The notes: generated from the sequence alone by a model not told the origin. 64,000 bases of DNA from Lascolabacillus massiliensis (GCF_001282625.1 NZ_CTEJ01000001.1:186001-250000); one strand, 5' to 3'; positions 55,524 through 64,000 are shown, counted from the first letter of the stretch. Numbers and translations are program-made.

Positions 55524-56519
55524 ATGATATATATTGTAAACAAATCAAATAAGCCCGATTTTAATATTTCTCTGGAGGAGTATTGTTTTAAAAATCTAAC
55601 TCAATATGGTAAGATATTTATTCTCTGGATAAACGAACCTTCAATTATCGTAGGCAAGAATCAAAATACTCAGGTTGAGATCAATGAAAAATATGTCAAG
55701 GAAAATGGGATACATGTAGTACGCCGCATATCAGGTGGTGGAGCAGTGTATCATGATCTGAACAATCTAAATTATACAATAATTTCAAATGAGGATAGTG
55801 AAAGTCGGACTTTCGATTTCAAAGCATTTTCAGAGCCTGTAATTCAAACACTTAAAGAGTTAGGTGTTGATGCAGAGTTTTCGGGTCGTAATGATATTAC
55901 AATTGAAGGAAAGAAAATTAGCGGAAATGCACAGGCATATATTGAAGGCAGGGTTATGCATCACGGATGTATACTCTTTGATGTAGATCTTACAGTACTG
56001 CAAAAAGCACTTGAAACATCCAGCGAAGTAGTAGAAGCAAAAGGGGTGAAATCTGTACGTAGCAGAGTAGATAATATTTTGCCCAACCTCCCGGAAAAGA
56101 TAACAGTAACTGAATTTGCCAATAAGATACTTGAACAAATGAAAAGAAAATATCCAGAGATGGTTGAATATAAATTCAGTGAAAATGAATTACTTGAAAT
56201 AGAAAAAAGAAGGAAAGAGAAATTTGGAAACTGGGAATGGAATTATGGTTCTAATCCTGTTGCTGAAATTGTACGTAACAGAAGATATCCGGGTGGAAAG
56301 ATCCAGGTGTTTATAAATACCAAAAAAGGATTAATTGATGATATAACCTTTTTCGGTACTTTTTTTGGAGTAAAAAGCGATCTGACTGATTTTCAAAACA
56401 GACTAAAAGGAATAAAGTATGAAAAGGAAGATGTTTTTAAAGCAATAAAAGATATAGATATAACTCCTTATTTTGCTGGATTCTCTACTGAAGAACTGAC
56501 AGATGCTATAGTAGATTGA
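55524..56519 (+). CDS. lplA: Lipoate-protein ligase A
   Basis: A 331-residue enzyme that activates free lipoate with ATP and attaches it to lipoyl lysines. Motifs: EPSIIVGKNQNTQVEINEKY (about 34-53), VVRRISGGGAVYHDLNNLNY (about 70-89), and EGKKISGNAQAYIEGRVMHH (about 128-147) with the catalytic lysine. A C-terminal accessory domain (about 245-330) makes it the long, self-sufficient type. It lies just after the dehydrogenase operon, whose lipoyl domain on E3 is its evident substrate. Its 3' end overlaps the convergent pnuT gene by 52 bases. Confidence 0.95.
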   Translation: MIYIVNKSNKPDFNISLEEYCFKNLTQYGKIFILWINEPSIIVGKNQNTQVEINEKYVKENGIHVVRRISGGGAVYHDLNNLNYTIISNEDSESRTFDFKAFSEPVIQTLKELGVDAEFSGRNDITIEGKKISGNAQAYIEGRVMHHGCILFDVDLTVLQKALETSSEVVEAKGVKSVRSRVDNILPNLPEKITVTEFANKILEQMKRKYPEMVEYKFSENELLEIEKRRKEKFGNWEWNYGSNPVAEIVRNRRYPGGKIQVFINTKKGLIDDITFFGTFFGVKSDLTDFQNRLKGIKYEKEDVFKAIKDIDITPYFAGFSTEELTDAIVD

Positions 56520-57082
56520 TACTGGTTTAGCATAATCTTCTTCCACTTAAAGTACCCAAAAACTGATATGACTGAATAGATACCAAAAAGAACAGATGTG
56601 GGGTAGAGTCCCTTCCAAATATACAATCCGCACGACGCAATATTTACTGCAAACCAGAACCACCACTGCTCTACATACTTTTTAGCAAGTAGCCACATAC
56701 CTAATATACTTAGAGCAGTGGTGAAACTGTCACCAAATGGAACCGGACTATCGGTAAATCGAACTAATATAAATGCAATAATTGCAAACAGTAAAAGAGC
56801 TGTTACCGTTATAGGCAAAATATGTTTGTTTGGTGTATGTGTAATTGGGAGCTCATCCTGGCCATTATTTCTATGCCTGTTCCAAAGAATCCAACCATAA
56901 ATACTTGCAAAGAAGTAGTAAATATTAACCCCCATATCGGCATAAAACTTACTATTGAAAAAAATCCATACATATACAACAGGCATAACAACACCAACCG
57001 GCCATAACCATTTGTTGGCTTTGTATTCGAGATACAGGTACAATAACCCGATTATGGCTCCAATTATTTCTATTGTCTGCAT
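56468..57082 (-). CDS. pnuT: PnuT: PnuC-family thiamine transporter
   Basis: A 204-residue inner-membrane protein with about seven helices. EIIGAIIGLLYLYLEYKANK, WLWPVGVVMPVVYVWIFFNS and YFFASIYGWILWNRHR are PnuC-family blocks, and WWFWFAVNIASCGLYIWKGL is the conserved late segment. PnuC members carry nicotinamide riboside, riboflavin or thiamine; specificity here is inferred from the TPP riboswitch ahead of the operon. It follows the TonB receptor gene by 72 bases. Its last 17 codons lie antisense to the end of lplA. Confidence 0.92.
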   Translation of the reverse strand: MQTIEIIGAIIGLLYLYLEYKANKWLWPVGVVMPVVYVWIFFNSKFYADMGVNIYYFFASIYGWILWNRHRNNGQDELPITHTPNKHILPITVTALLLFAIIAFILVRFTDSPVPFGDSFTTALSILGMWLLAKKYVEQWWFWFAVNIASCGLYIWKGLYPTSVLFGIYSVISVFGYFKWKKIMLNQYQSTIASVSSSVENPAK

Positions 57083-57154
57083 GAATGTTGTTTTGCTTTA
57101 AAATACAAAGTTAATATTACTACTCATTAAAGAACGTTAGGATTCATAATACTG

Positions 57155-59389
57155 TTAAAAAGAAAGCGTAAGGCGTGCCATATAGTTACGAGTAGCCTGC
57201 GGGTAATATCCTATCCAGTTTATCAAACTACCATCAGAAAAAGTATCTGTAGCGGCCCAACCATTAGCAACATACTCTTTATTAAACAGATTATTCATAT
57301 AAACCTGTAAATTAAATGTTCCTATAGATATTTTTTTAAATGTATAACCTGCAGAAAGATTGCAAACAAAATATGCATCAATAGATTTTGCATCATCAGA
57401 TGTGTTATCCATATACTGTTTACCTACATACTTACCCATCAGGTTCAGATAGAATATATCTGCAGGTTGCCAGGTAATGGAAGCAGCACTGATAATATCA
57501 GGAGAGAAAGATATGTTAGTATTTCCATACTCCTTTGATATCTGACCTTCCCAGTTCCAGTTATCCTGATTATCATAATGATCAAACCATGCAACATAGT
57601 TTTTTATCATATTCCTGCTTAATGTAATGTTTGCATCAAGGAGAAATTTATTATTCCAAAAAGGAACAGCAGCCTCAAGCTCAAGACCCGTACGATAGCT
57701 GTTTTCTACATTCTCCATCAACTTATAGCCCACATCATTGAGTTTACCTGTTTGCACCATTTGATAGTGGTAATCCATATAATATAAATTAGCTCCCAGG
57801 TTCACACCATTTTTACCAGTGAAATGATAACCCAATTCATAGTCAATCATTCGCTCAGGCTTAATAGGATTTACTGACTCTCCTTTAATACCATCCTTAA
57901 GATCTGCGCGCAGAGGTTCACGCTGACCTATTGCTAATGATACAAATATTCGATTACTGCTGTTGAGATTATAATTAATACCGGCTTTAGGATTGAAAAA
58001 ATTGTATATGAACTCACCTGTAAGATCTTTCATATCATCATCAGTGCCACTTAATTTATATATAACTCTTCTGAATTGCAGATCACCGAAAAGAGATAGT
58101 CTATCGTTAATCTGATAATCAACTTTTGAGAAAATATTGAATTCACTCTTTGTGCCAATATTTCGATACCATTCAATTTCATATTCATCACCAACCCAAT
58201 TTTTTATCCACGGAAGCCTTCCAAAATGATCACCGTCATAATAGCTGTACATTCCTCCAAATGTCAGTTTAAAACTGTTCAATGAATAGTTCAAACCCAG
58301 ATTTGCAACATAGAAATCATTCTCCAACATTTTGCGTCTTACAAAATCAGATCTACTATAGGTTATACCATCTATAATTTGATCATCAAGTCCAAACTCA
58401 GAAAACTTTCTGTCCTCTCTGTAATTCTCATAATACCCATAACCATAATTATAGCTTATGCCTGCATTTAGAGAAAGCTTTCGATTAATTTCACGAGAAA
58501 GGACCAACTGAATAATGTCAGAATAATAATTATCCGTTTCATTATCATAATATAGTCGGTTTCCCGCTTCATCATAATATTCACCTGCCGGATTATATCT
58601 TCTGCCATATTCATAATCTTTCATCTGTTCTTCCGAAACACCCTCCCAAGTGATACCAGTATGCTGAATTCCTTTAATGTAACTCAATCTGAGAAGTTGT
58701 TTGTCAGTATAGTGGGATAAAGCAGCATAAAAGTTTGTGTGATCAACAGTCCCGTTTCTTATATACCCTTCACCAATAACCCTTGAGAAACGGGCATCAA
58801 AAGACAAACCATTGTCCAGTATACCTGTACCCACAGCACTGCTAGATGAGAACGTACCGTAACTACCAACTGCAGTAGAAGTTTCTCCATAAGATTCAGA
58901 ACGAGCTCCTGTGGTTTGTAAAGAGATACTTGCACCAAAGGCAGCAGAACCATTTGTAGAAGTACCTACTCCTCTCTGTATCTGTATATTCTGAAGTGAG
59001 TTGGACAGATCAGGCAGATTCACCCAGAACACCTCCTGCGTTTCAGGATTATTAAGAGGCATCCCATTAAGAGTCACATTGATACGTGTAGCATCTGTAC
59101 CACGTATCCTCAAATAGGTATTTCCTACACCAAGTCCATCTTCTGTGAAAGATACAAGGGATGGTGTTGTTTGCAGAATTGCAGGAATATTACGTGCTGC
59201 ATTATCTCTTCTTATTTCTGACATCGAAATGTTTGAGTAGGATACCGGTGTATTTGCACCTGCACGAGTTCCTGAAACAATTACCTCCTCTAATTCGATA
59301 TGACTAAGACTGTCAGGGGACATTGCCCCTAATTGATAACCTGCTGCTGATATATAAATCAGCATAAACAATAAAAAAACCTTTTTCAT
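57155..59389 (-). CDS. TonB-dependent outer-membrane receptor, probably for thiamine
   Basis: A 744-residue receptor with a signal peptide (MKKVFLLFMLIYISAAGY). The TonB box/plug begins HIELEEVIVSGTRAGANTPV (about 31-50), the plug continues with GNTYLRIRGTDATRINVTLN (about 108-127) and NSAAFGASISL-type GSAAFGASISLQTTG (about 167-181), and a 22-strand barrel follows, ending NYMARLTLSF with the terminal Phe needed for insertion. Ligand specificity is inferred from the TPP riboswitch in its leader and the downstream PnuT gene. No carboxypeptidase-like N-terminal extension as in SusC. Confidence 0.95.
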   Translation of the reverse strand: MKKVFLLFMLIYISAAGYQLGAMSPDSLSHIELEEVIVSGTRAGANTPVSYSNISMSEIRRDNAARNIPAILQTTPSLVSFTEDGLGVGNTYLRIRGTDATRINVTLNGMPLNNPETQEVFWVNLPDLSNSLQNIQIQRGVGTSTNGSAAFGASISLQTTGARSESYGETSTAVGSYGTFSSSSAVGTGILDNGLSFDARFSRVIGEGYIRNGTVDHTNFYAALSHYTDKQLLRLSYIKGIQHTGITWEGVSEEQMKDYEYGRRYNPAGEYYDEAGNRLYYDNETDNYYSDIIQLVLSREINRKLSLNAGISYNYGYGYYENYREDRKFSEFGLDDQIIDGITYSRSDFVRRKMLENDFYVANLGLNYSLNSFKLTFGGMYSYYDGDHFGRLPWIKNWVGDEYEIEWYRNIGTKSEFNIFSKVDYQINDRLSLFGDLQFRRVIYKLSGTDDDMKDLTGEFIYNFFNPKAGINYNLNSSNRIFVSLAIGQREPLRADLKDGIKGESVNPIKPERMIDYELGYHFTGKNGVNLGANLYYMDYHYQMVQTGKLNDVGYKLMENVENSYRTGLELEAAVPFWNNKFLLDANITLSRNMIKNYVAWFDHYDNQDNWNWEGQISKEYGNTNISFSPDIISAASITWQPADIFYLNLMGKYVGKQYMDNTSDDAKSIDAYFVCNLSAGYTFKKISIGTFNLQVYMNNLFNKEYVANGWAATDTFSDGSLINWIGYYPQATRNYMARLTLSF

Positions 59390-59506
59390 TTACTAAAATT
59401 TTTACAATGTGCAGAGTAATTAAACTAATCAACTCTGACATCCGGTTTGTTAAATAAAAAAGGGGATAAAAAAGATAAATACCATAATCACTCAAATGTG
59501 ATTTTT

Positions 59507-59580
59507 ACTCCCTCCGCCGGCATTATCCGGATCAGGTATTTTGGGTATGATCTCAGCCTGTTATATTAGGCACCCCCGTT
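59507..59580 (-). promoter_or_regulatory. TPP (THI-box) riboswitch
   Basis: Minus strand: starts AACGGGGGTGCC, then CTGAGA, ACCTGATCCGGATAATGCC and GGCGGAGGGAG, which are the conserved core blocks of the TPP aptamer in the right order and spacing. It begins about 7 bases after the predicted transcription start and lies 118 bases before the receptor ATG. The expression platform has only a weak hairpin (AATCAC/GTGATT, about 59487-59504), so translational or processive control is undecided. Confidence 0.96.
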
Positions 59581-59591
59581 GAATTAAAGAA

Positions 59592-59622
59592 CAAAGGTAT
59601 ATCCTTTTTGTTCATTTACAAA
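59592..59622 (-). promoter_or_regulatory. Consensus promoter of the thiamine-uptake operon
   Basis: Minus strand TTTG at 59622-59619, exactly 19 bases, TACCTTTG at 59599-59592, placing the start just before the riboswitch. Confidence 0.82.
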
Positions 59623-59787
59623 AATTTCTACATTCATTTAATATTATCTGAATTTATTAGTAATTTCGTATAATTAGAATAGATAACAGGTAAGTTTAAC
59701 AAGCAATTCGAGCATTAAACTTATTGTTTAAAAAATGGTCTGATACATTCCGGTGCAAGTAAAACATATAGAATATAACTATTTACA

Positions 59788-62094
59788 ATGATAGATGAGG
59801 AAAAATTAATCGATGAGGATCAGATGATTGAAAATGAGTTTCAAGCACTACTGAACGATTATTTGAATTCTAATCACCGAAGAAAAGTAGACGTGATCAC
59901 ACGTGCTTTCAATATGGCGAAGGAGGCTCACAAAGGAGCTCGCCGTCGCTCAGGAGAACCCTATATCATGCATCCTTTGGCGGTTGCCCGTATTGTATCC
60001 AAAGAGATTGGTCTGGGTTCAACATCAATTTCGGCATCGCTTCTACATGATGTAGTAGAAGATACCGAATATACAGTAGAGGATATTCGTGCGCTTTTTG
60101 GAGATAAGATAGCATCAATTGTGGACGGTCTGACGAAAATATCCAGTGGAATGTTTGGTGAAAATGTTTCAGCACAAGCAGAAAATTTCCGAAAACTGCT
60201 ATTAACAATGTCAGATGATATACGTGTAATTCTGATTAAGATTGCTGACAGACTACACAACATGCGCACTCTATCATCAATGTCTTCAACGAAACAATAT
60301 AAAATTACTGGAGAGACATTATATATTTACGCACCTTTAGCACATCGACTGGGACTCTTTGCCATAAAGACTGAACTGGAAGAACTATGTTTCAAGTATG
60401 AGCATCCTGATACTTATGCTGAATTAACCAGAAAAATTAAGGAAACAGCTCCTGAGAGGAATAAGATATATGAAAACTTCGCAGTCCCTGTTGTTGAGTC
60501 TCTTGATAAAATGAATATCGAGTATGAGATGCGGGCAAGGGTAAAATCTGTTTATTCCATTTGGAATAAGATGCAGAAAAAGGGTATTGATTTTAGCGAA
60601 GTATACGACCTTTTTGCAGTACGTATAGTATTTGAAATGACACCCGGTATTGATGAGAAAAAGCAGTGCTGGGATATCTATTCTGCAATAACGGATATTT
60701 ACAAATTGCGTCCCGATCGTATACGTGACTGGGTTAGTCACCCCAAAGCTAATGGCTATCAGGCATTGCATCTCACTGTTATGGGGCCCGACGGTAAATG
60801 GATTGAGATTCAGATAAGAAGCCGGCGTATGGATGATATAGCAGAAAAAGGCTTCGCTGCACACTGGAAATATAAAGAAGATAGGATTGAGGAAGATAAT
60901 GAACTTGATAAATGGCTGAAAACAATTCAGGAGATATTATCCAATCCAAACCCTAATGCAATAGATTTTCTGGATACTGTGAAAATGAACCTGTTCTCAT
61001 CAGAGATATTTGTATTTACACCTAAAGGTGAAATAAAGACTCTGCCTCAGGGAGCAACAGCACTCGACTTTGCATATTCTATTCATACACGTATTGGAGA
61101 TCATTGCCTTGGAGCAAAAGTTAATCATACTCTAGTTCCTTTGAGTCAAAAGCTAAGAAGTGGCGATCAGATAGAGATACTAACATCACAATCAGTAAAT
61201 CCTCAGCCAGAGTGGATAAATTTTGTTACTACAGCCAAGGCAAGAACTAAAATTGAAGCTTCACTCAGACGACAACGACGACGTATAGCTGATAAAGGAA
61301 AGAATATTTTAGTAGAGCTATTTGAACAGGAGGTAATTGATAATACAACCTTCAATAAGATCCTTCATATGTACAAAGCTGAAAATAAAGAGGATTTGTA
61401 CTATATGATTGGTAATAATGATATAATTCTGCCTGCAGATAAAAAAGCTTTTATAAAGATCAAAGATGAGCCTGAGAAGAAAGACAATCTTTTTGTTCGA
61501 TATGTTAAACAGGCAATGAGTGCAATAAAAAAACCTGCAGGTGAACAGAAAGTAAAAAAGAAAGAAGGAGAGGAGTTAACGGAAGAAAGAGAAGAACTGA
61601 ATTTAACTTCAATACTTCAGCCTATATCCAAAATAGACAGAAAGGCTGTTTATAACCTTAAAGAGACAAATTATAAAAAGAATTTTATTGTTCCATCATG
61701 TTGCAATCCACTGCCGGGTGATGATGTTTTTGGATTTGTAACCGAAAAAGAGGAGCTTGAGGTTCACAAACGTTCTTGTCAGACTGGATTAAAACTGAAA
61801 TCTAGTTTTGGAGACCGAATAGTAGATGTTGCATGGGGTGATTACAGGCAGTATTCATTTCTTGCTTCAATTGTATTCACAGGTATAGATAGAGTAGGGA
61901 TATTAAGCTCTATACTTGCAAAGCTTGCCGAGGATGCAGTGTTGAATATCCAAAGTGTAAATGTATCATCTAATGATGGTATTTTCGAAGGTGTATTTAA
62001 TATTCATGTGCATAGCGCAGAAGAGGTTAACCAACTATGTGCTAAAATAGCAAAAGTGAACGGTGTTACCACCGTTCACAGATCTAATCTATAA
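59788..62094 (+). CDS. rsh: Bifunctional (p)ppGpp synthetase/hydrolase (RelA/SpoT, long RSH)
   Basis: A 768-residue stringent-response enzyme. Hydrolase HD domain (about 50-190): YIMHPLAVARIVSKE, ASLLHDVVEDTEY (HD motif about 92) and ADRLHNMRTL. Synthetase domain (about 230-360): RVKSVYSIWNKMQKKGIDF, YDLFAVRIVFE and HPKANGYQALHLTVMG; the motif ahead of it is RIRD, a basic variant of RxKD found in bifunctional enzymes rather than the acidic RelA form. TGS domain at about 405-465 (IFVFTPKGEIKTLPQGATAL) and a C-terminal ACT domain at about 690-768. Both activities look intact. Confidence 0.96.
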   Translation: MIDEEKLIDEDQMIENEFQALLNDYLNSNHRRKVDVITRAFNMAKEAHKGARRRSGEPYIMHPLAVARIVSKEIGLGSTSISASLLHDVVEDTEYTVEDIRALFGDKIASIVDGLTKISSGMFGENVSAQAENFRKLLLTMSDDIRVILIKIADRLHNMRTLSSMSSTKQYKITGETLYIYAPLAHRLGLFAIKTELEELCFKYEHPDTYAELTRKIKETAPERNKIYENFAVPVVESLDKMNIEYEMRARVKSVYSIWNKMQKKGIDFSEVYDLFAVRIVFEMTPGIDEKKQCWDIYSAITDIYKLRPDRIRDWVSHPKANGYQALHLTVMGPDGKWIEIQIRSRRMDDIAEKGFAAHWKYKEDRIEEDNELDKWLKTIQEILSNPNPNAIDFLDTVKMNLFSSEIFVFTPKGEIKTLPQGATALDFAYSIHTRIGDHCLGAKVNHTLVPLSQKLRSGDQIEILTSQSVNPQPEWINFVTTAKARTKIEASLRRQRRRIADKGKNILVELFEQEVIDNTTFNKILHMYKAENKEDLYYMIGNNDIILPADKKAFIKIKDEPEKKDNLFVRYVKQAMSAIKKPAGEQKVKKKEGEELTEEREELNLTSILQPISKIDRKAVYNLKETNYKKNFIVPSCCNPLPGDDVFGFVTEKEELEVHKRSCQTGLKLKSSFGDRIVDVAWGDYRQYSFLASIVFTGIDRVGILSSILAKLAEDAVLNIQSVNVSSNDGIFEGVFNIHVHSAEEVNQLCAKIAKVNGVTTVHRSNL
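62056..62079 (+). repeat. Hairpin in the last codons of rsh
   Basis: GTGAACGGTG and CACCGTTCAC form a perfect 10-base stem around TTAC, inside the coding end, without a following T-run. Confidence 0.6.
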
Positions 62095-62108
62095 ATAGAA
62101 ATTTAGAA

Positions 62109-62507
62109 TTATTTTTTTCTCCTGCCTCTCCTGCCAAAAAGTATAGATGTCATTTTTTTGGCACCAAAGGCAATAAGAGCAGGTTTTGCAAGATTCCATG
62201 CTGCTGAACCTATAACTGGTAAATTGGACAGAACTATCTGTGTTACCGTGTTATGCAACCATGGATTACGTGCTTTTGTTATAAATGGTGTAACTGAAGT
62301 GGAAGAAACAGAGGACATATTATCCATAGTTTCCGAAAACTTAGACTTTATGGAAGAGGCAACACCTTTTGTAAGCATCGAACCCCAGTTATCATTCAAA
62401 TACTGTAATTGATATGATAAGCGCTGACTTGCAATTTTACGCTCTTCTCTGAAGTGTCTCTTTTCAAGTCGAAGTTCTTCTAATGGGTCTAACCTATACT
62501 TACTCAT
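62109..62507 (-). CDS. Small basic protein of the YtxH/holin-like cluster
   Basis: A 132-residue protein I do not recognise at family level. The N-terminal half is highly charged and helical (DPLEELRLEKRHFREERKIA), the middle is Ser/Thr-rich (MDNMSSVSSTSVTPF), and a mildly hydrophobic C-terminal segment (about 90-118; TQIVLSNLPVIGSAAWNLAK, PALIAFGAKKM) ends in RRGRRKK. It is the last gene of a three-gene set, 3 bases after the holin-like gene. The position is that of YqjK in the proteobacterial YqjDEK set, an analogy only. Membrane-associated function likely. Confidence 0.7.
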   Translation of the reverse strand: MSKYRLDPLEELRLEKRHFREERKIASQRLSYQLQYLNDNWGSMLTKGVASSIKSKFSETMDNMSSVSSTSVTPFITKARNPWLHNTVTQIVLSNLPVIGSAAWNLAKPALIAFGAKKMTSILFGRRGRRKK

Positions 62508-62510
62508 TTG

Positions 62511-62882
62511 TTACTGATTTTTATCATCTTTATCATCCTGTTTCAATAAGAAACGCACGATACTATTGGTGAAACTCCTCTGAATTGGTTTTCTTACTAA
62601 CAATAGTATAAATACAACCAATAAAGTAAATGCAGCCACAATGCCAAATCCCATCCAAAGGCTGCCTAGTAATTCTCCCAGGTATATACCTGCACTTACC
62701 AGTACAAATAACAAAGCTATTGTACCGGCACCGGCAAGAATCAAGCCGTATAAAAATGCAGATGAACCTAAGCTAAGCTTTTCAAATGCTTCCAGTTTTC
62801 CGAGTTCGAGTGTGCTTTTGATAAATTTTCCAACATCATCTCTCATTTCCTCGAACAGCGTACTTACTTTTTTCTCTTCCAT
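62511..62882 (-). CDS. Phage-holin-like membrane protein (YqjE/DUF1469 type)
   Basis: A 123-residue protein with two membrane helices (about 40-64 and 70-95) separated by a short GELLGSLWMGFG turn, after an amphipathic N-terminus (RDDVGKFIKSTLELGKLEAF). This is the putative Actinobacterial holin-X / holin superfamily III pattern, common in chromosomes outside prophages. No lysis genes are near, so a housekeeping envelope role is more likely. Lies between YtxH and the basic protein gene. Confidence 0.82.
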   Translation of the reverse strand: MEEKKVSTLFEEMRDDVGKFIKSTLELGKLEAFEKLSLGSSAFLYGLILAGAGTIALLFVLVSAGIYLGELLGSLWMGFGIVAAFTLLVVFILLLVRKPIQRSFTNSIVRFLLKQDDKDDKNQ

Positions 62883-62906
62883 TTCAGTACTTTTTAGAGG
62901 ATAATA

Positions 62907-63149
62907 TTATTGTTTAGCAAGTTCTTTTTTTGCAATATCAGCAATATCGTCAATGTCCTCTTTTAAATCCTGAACTTCACTTTTTCCTTTGTAAACAGCC
63001 GATTTGACATTTGCTCTGATTTTGTCAGCGAACTCATTTGCTTGCTCAAGCCACTCTTCTCTTTTATCTGTTCCCATTATATAACCAACTGCAGCGCCTA
63101 GTGCAATTCCAATACCTAAACCTAATAATAATTTTGCTTCTGATTTCAT
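62907..63149 (-). CDS. YtxH-domain protein
   Basis: An 80-residue protein with an N-terminal glycine-rich membrane helix (LLLGLGIGIALGAAVGYIMG, about 6-25) and a charged amphipathic tail (WLEQANEFADKIRANVKSAV, then DLKEDIDDIADIAKKELAKQ), matching the YtxH (gas-vesicle-GvpP-like) family seen in stress-response loci. It leads the three-gene set; the next gene follows 24 bases later. Confidence 0.85.
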   Translation of the reverse strand: MKSEAKLLLGLGIGIALGAAVGYIMGTDKREEWLEQANEFADKIRANVKSAVYKGKSEVQDLKEDIDDIADIAKKELAKQ

Positions 63150-63297
63150 AATTTCTGCGTTTAATAGTTTGTTATTTTTAAATAGATCTCATTGATAGAA
63201 CTTGAATTTTCGGAGTACCTCGCTGTACAACTGTTATTTGGTTCTGTTAAAGTAAAACGCTTTATTAACAAAATTGTTTATATTCTATTTTGCTAAA

Positions 63298-64000
63298 TTA
63301 TATAGAATCTACTGTTTCTCCAAATAAAGTTGCTGATGTAAAGCCTGTTATTTTAACTTTCACAAATTGTCCTATTCTATGATTCTTTTTATCAAATATT
63401 ACAACTTTATTCTGTTCATTGCGGCCGAATAGCTGTTCTCGTGAACGTTTGGAGAAGCCCTCAATAAGAACTTCAAACTCCTTATTCATATCTCTTTCAT
63501 TACTTGCTCTTGAAAGCTCAAGCTGAAGATCTATAATTTCTTGAAGTCGGCGTGTCTTTACATCCTCCGGTACATTATCTTCAAGTTTTTTAGCTGCGTA
63601 GGTGCCTGGACGTTGAGAATATTTAAACATAAAGGCAGAATCAAATCCTACCTCCTTCATAAGTGAAAGTGTCTCTTGATGATCCTCTTCTGTTTCTGAG
63701 TGAAAGCCGCACATGATATCTGTAGATATACCACAGTCGGGTATAATTCTCTTAATCGCAGCTATTCTTTTCATATACCACTCTCTGTTGTATCTTCTGT
63801 TCATCAGTTTCATCATTCTTGAACTTCCAGACTGAACAGGTAAATGTATATAGTTCGCCAGGTTCTTGTATTTTGCAATTGTCTCCAATGTCTCGTCATT
63901 CATATCCCAGGGGTGAGAAGTTGTAAACCTAATGCGCATTTCAGGTGCTGCTTCTGCAACCATAGCCAAAAGATCGTGAAAATCAACTTTGGTATCACCA
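63298..64000 (-). CDS. miaB: tRNA-2-methylthio-N6-isopentenyladenosine synthase MiaB, 5' part outside window
   Basis: The C-terminal 234 codons of a radical-SAM methylthiotransferase; the frame continues open through the window edge (GDTKVDFHDLLAM before the first internal Met), so the N-terminal Fe-S domain and the CxxxCxxC motif lie outside. Visible: RIRFTTSHPWDMNDETLETI, YIHLPVQSGSSRMMKLMNRR, ISTDIMCGFHSETEEDHQET and SAFMFKYSQRPGTYAAKKLE, all of the MiaB radical-SAM core, then a TRAM domain (NKEFEVLIEG to KVKITGFTSATLFGE) that binds tRNA. MiaB rather than RimO is favoured by the SQRPGTYAA block. Confidence 0.93.
   Translation of the reverse strand, partial: GDTKVDFHDLLAMVAEAAPEMRIRFTTSHPWDMNDETLETIAKYKNLANYIHLPVQSGSSRMMKLMNRRYNREWYMKRIAAIKRIIPDCGISTDIMCGFHSETEEDHQETLSLMKEVGFDSAFMFKYSQRPGTYAAKKLEDNVPEDVKTRRLQEIIDLQLELSRASNERDMNKEFEVLIEGFSKRSREQLFGRNEQNKVVIFDKKNHRIGQFVKVKITGFTSATLFGETVDSI

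Noticed and set aside
62511-62882. Holin-like gene as sign of a prophage
   Set aside because: No lysin, structural or integrase gene nearby; this family is common as a housekeeping chromosomal gene next to YtxH.

Overview
The window reads as chromosomal DNA from an anaerobic member of the Bacteroidales (Bacteroidota). The grounds are: AT-rich DNA; Bacteroidota-type promoters (TTTG, 19 bp, TAnnTTTG) placed exactly in front of several genes; almost no Shine-Dalgarno sequences; a TonB-dependent receptor; GH92/GH125/GH3/GH31 glycosidases; exported Gfo/Idh/MocA oxidoreductases; and a class I (anaerobe-type) Hcp. A family such as Dysgonomonadaceae or Porphyromonadaceae is a guess. No phage, transposon, CRISPR array or rRNA was seen. 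Both tRNA genes lack an encoded CCA end.

Layout. 1-9.2 kb: end-truncated pepD, a small membrane protein with an OmpH/Skp-like protein, a glycosyltransferase, a MarC-family protein, then enolase, membrane pyrophosphatase and malate dehydrogenase. 9.3-13 kb: hcp and a hemerythrin-PAS protein, divergent from a Crp/Fnr regulator, with a perfect palindrome between them. 13-19.6 kb: an exported oxidoreductase, aspS and cydDC. 19.9-26.6 kb: exported carbohydrate genes (two more Gfo/Idh/MocA proteins, DUF4886, DUF4832, GH31). 26.7-35.3 kb: tRNA-Pro, a secreted ADP-ribosylglycohydrolase-like lipoprotein, DUF4375, DUF1015, Lrp, the mannosidase pair GH125-GH92, and initiator tRNA-fMet. 35.4-45.7 kb: polyprenol-phosphate-mannose synthase, dihydroorotase, a MurG-like glycosyltransferase, aroB, a GH3/beta-lactamase fusion, a split 5'-nucleotidase, rplS and recO. 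45.7-50.1 kb: thiN, then an NO-detoxification operon (Rrf2 regulator, quinol NO reductase, RIC repair protein). 50.4-56.5 kb: a complete 2-oxoacid dehydrogenase complex and lipoate ligase. 56.5-59.6 kb: a TPP riboswitch operon for thiamine uptake. 59.8-64 kb: RelA/SpoT, a YtxH/holin-like envelope trio and truncated miaB.

How the genes work together. Two separately regulated nitrosative-stress units lie 35 kb apart: Hcp with a hemerythrin-PAS protein under a Crp/Fnr regulator, and NorB/RIC under a cysteine-containing Rrf2 regulator. CydDC may support a cytochrome bd oxidase encoded elsewhere. Thiamine uptake (riboswitch, receptor, PnuT), ThiN, lipoate ligase and the TPP- and lipoate-dependent dehydrogenase complex form a coherent cofactor-to-enzyme set. 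The most unusual protein architecture is that complex: E2 has no lipoyl domain but two E3-binding domains, and the only lipoyl domain is at the N-terminus of E3.
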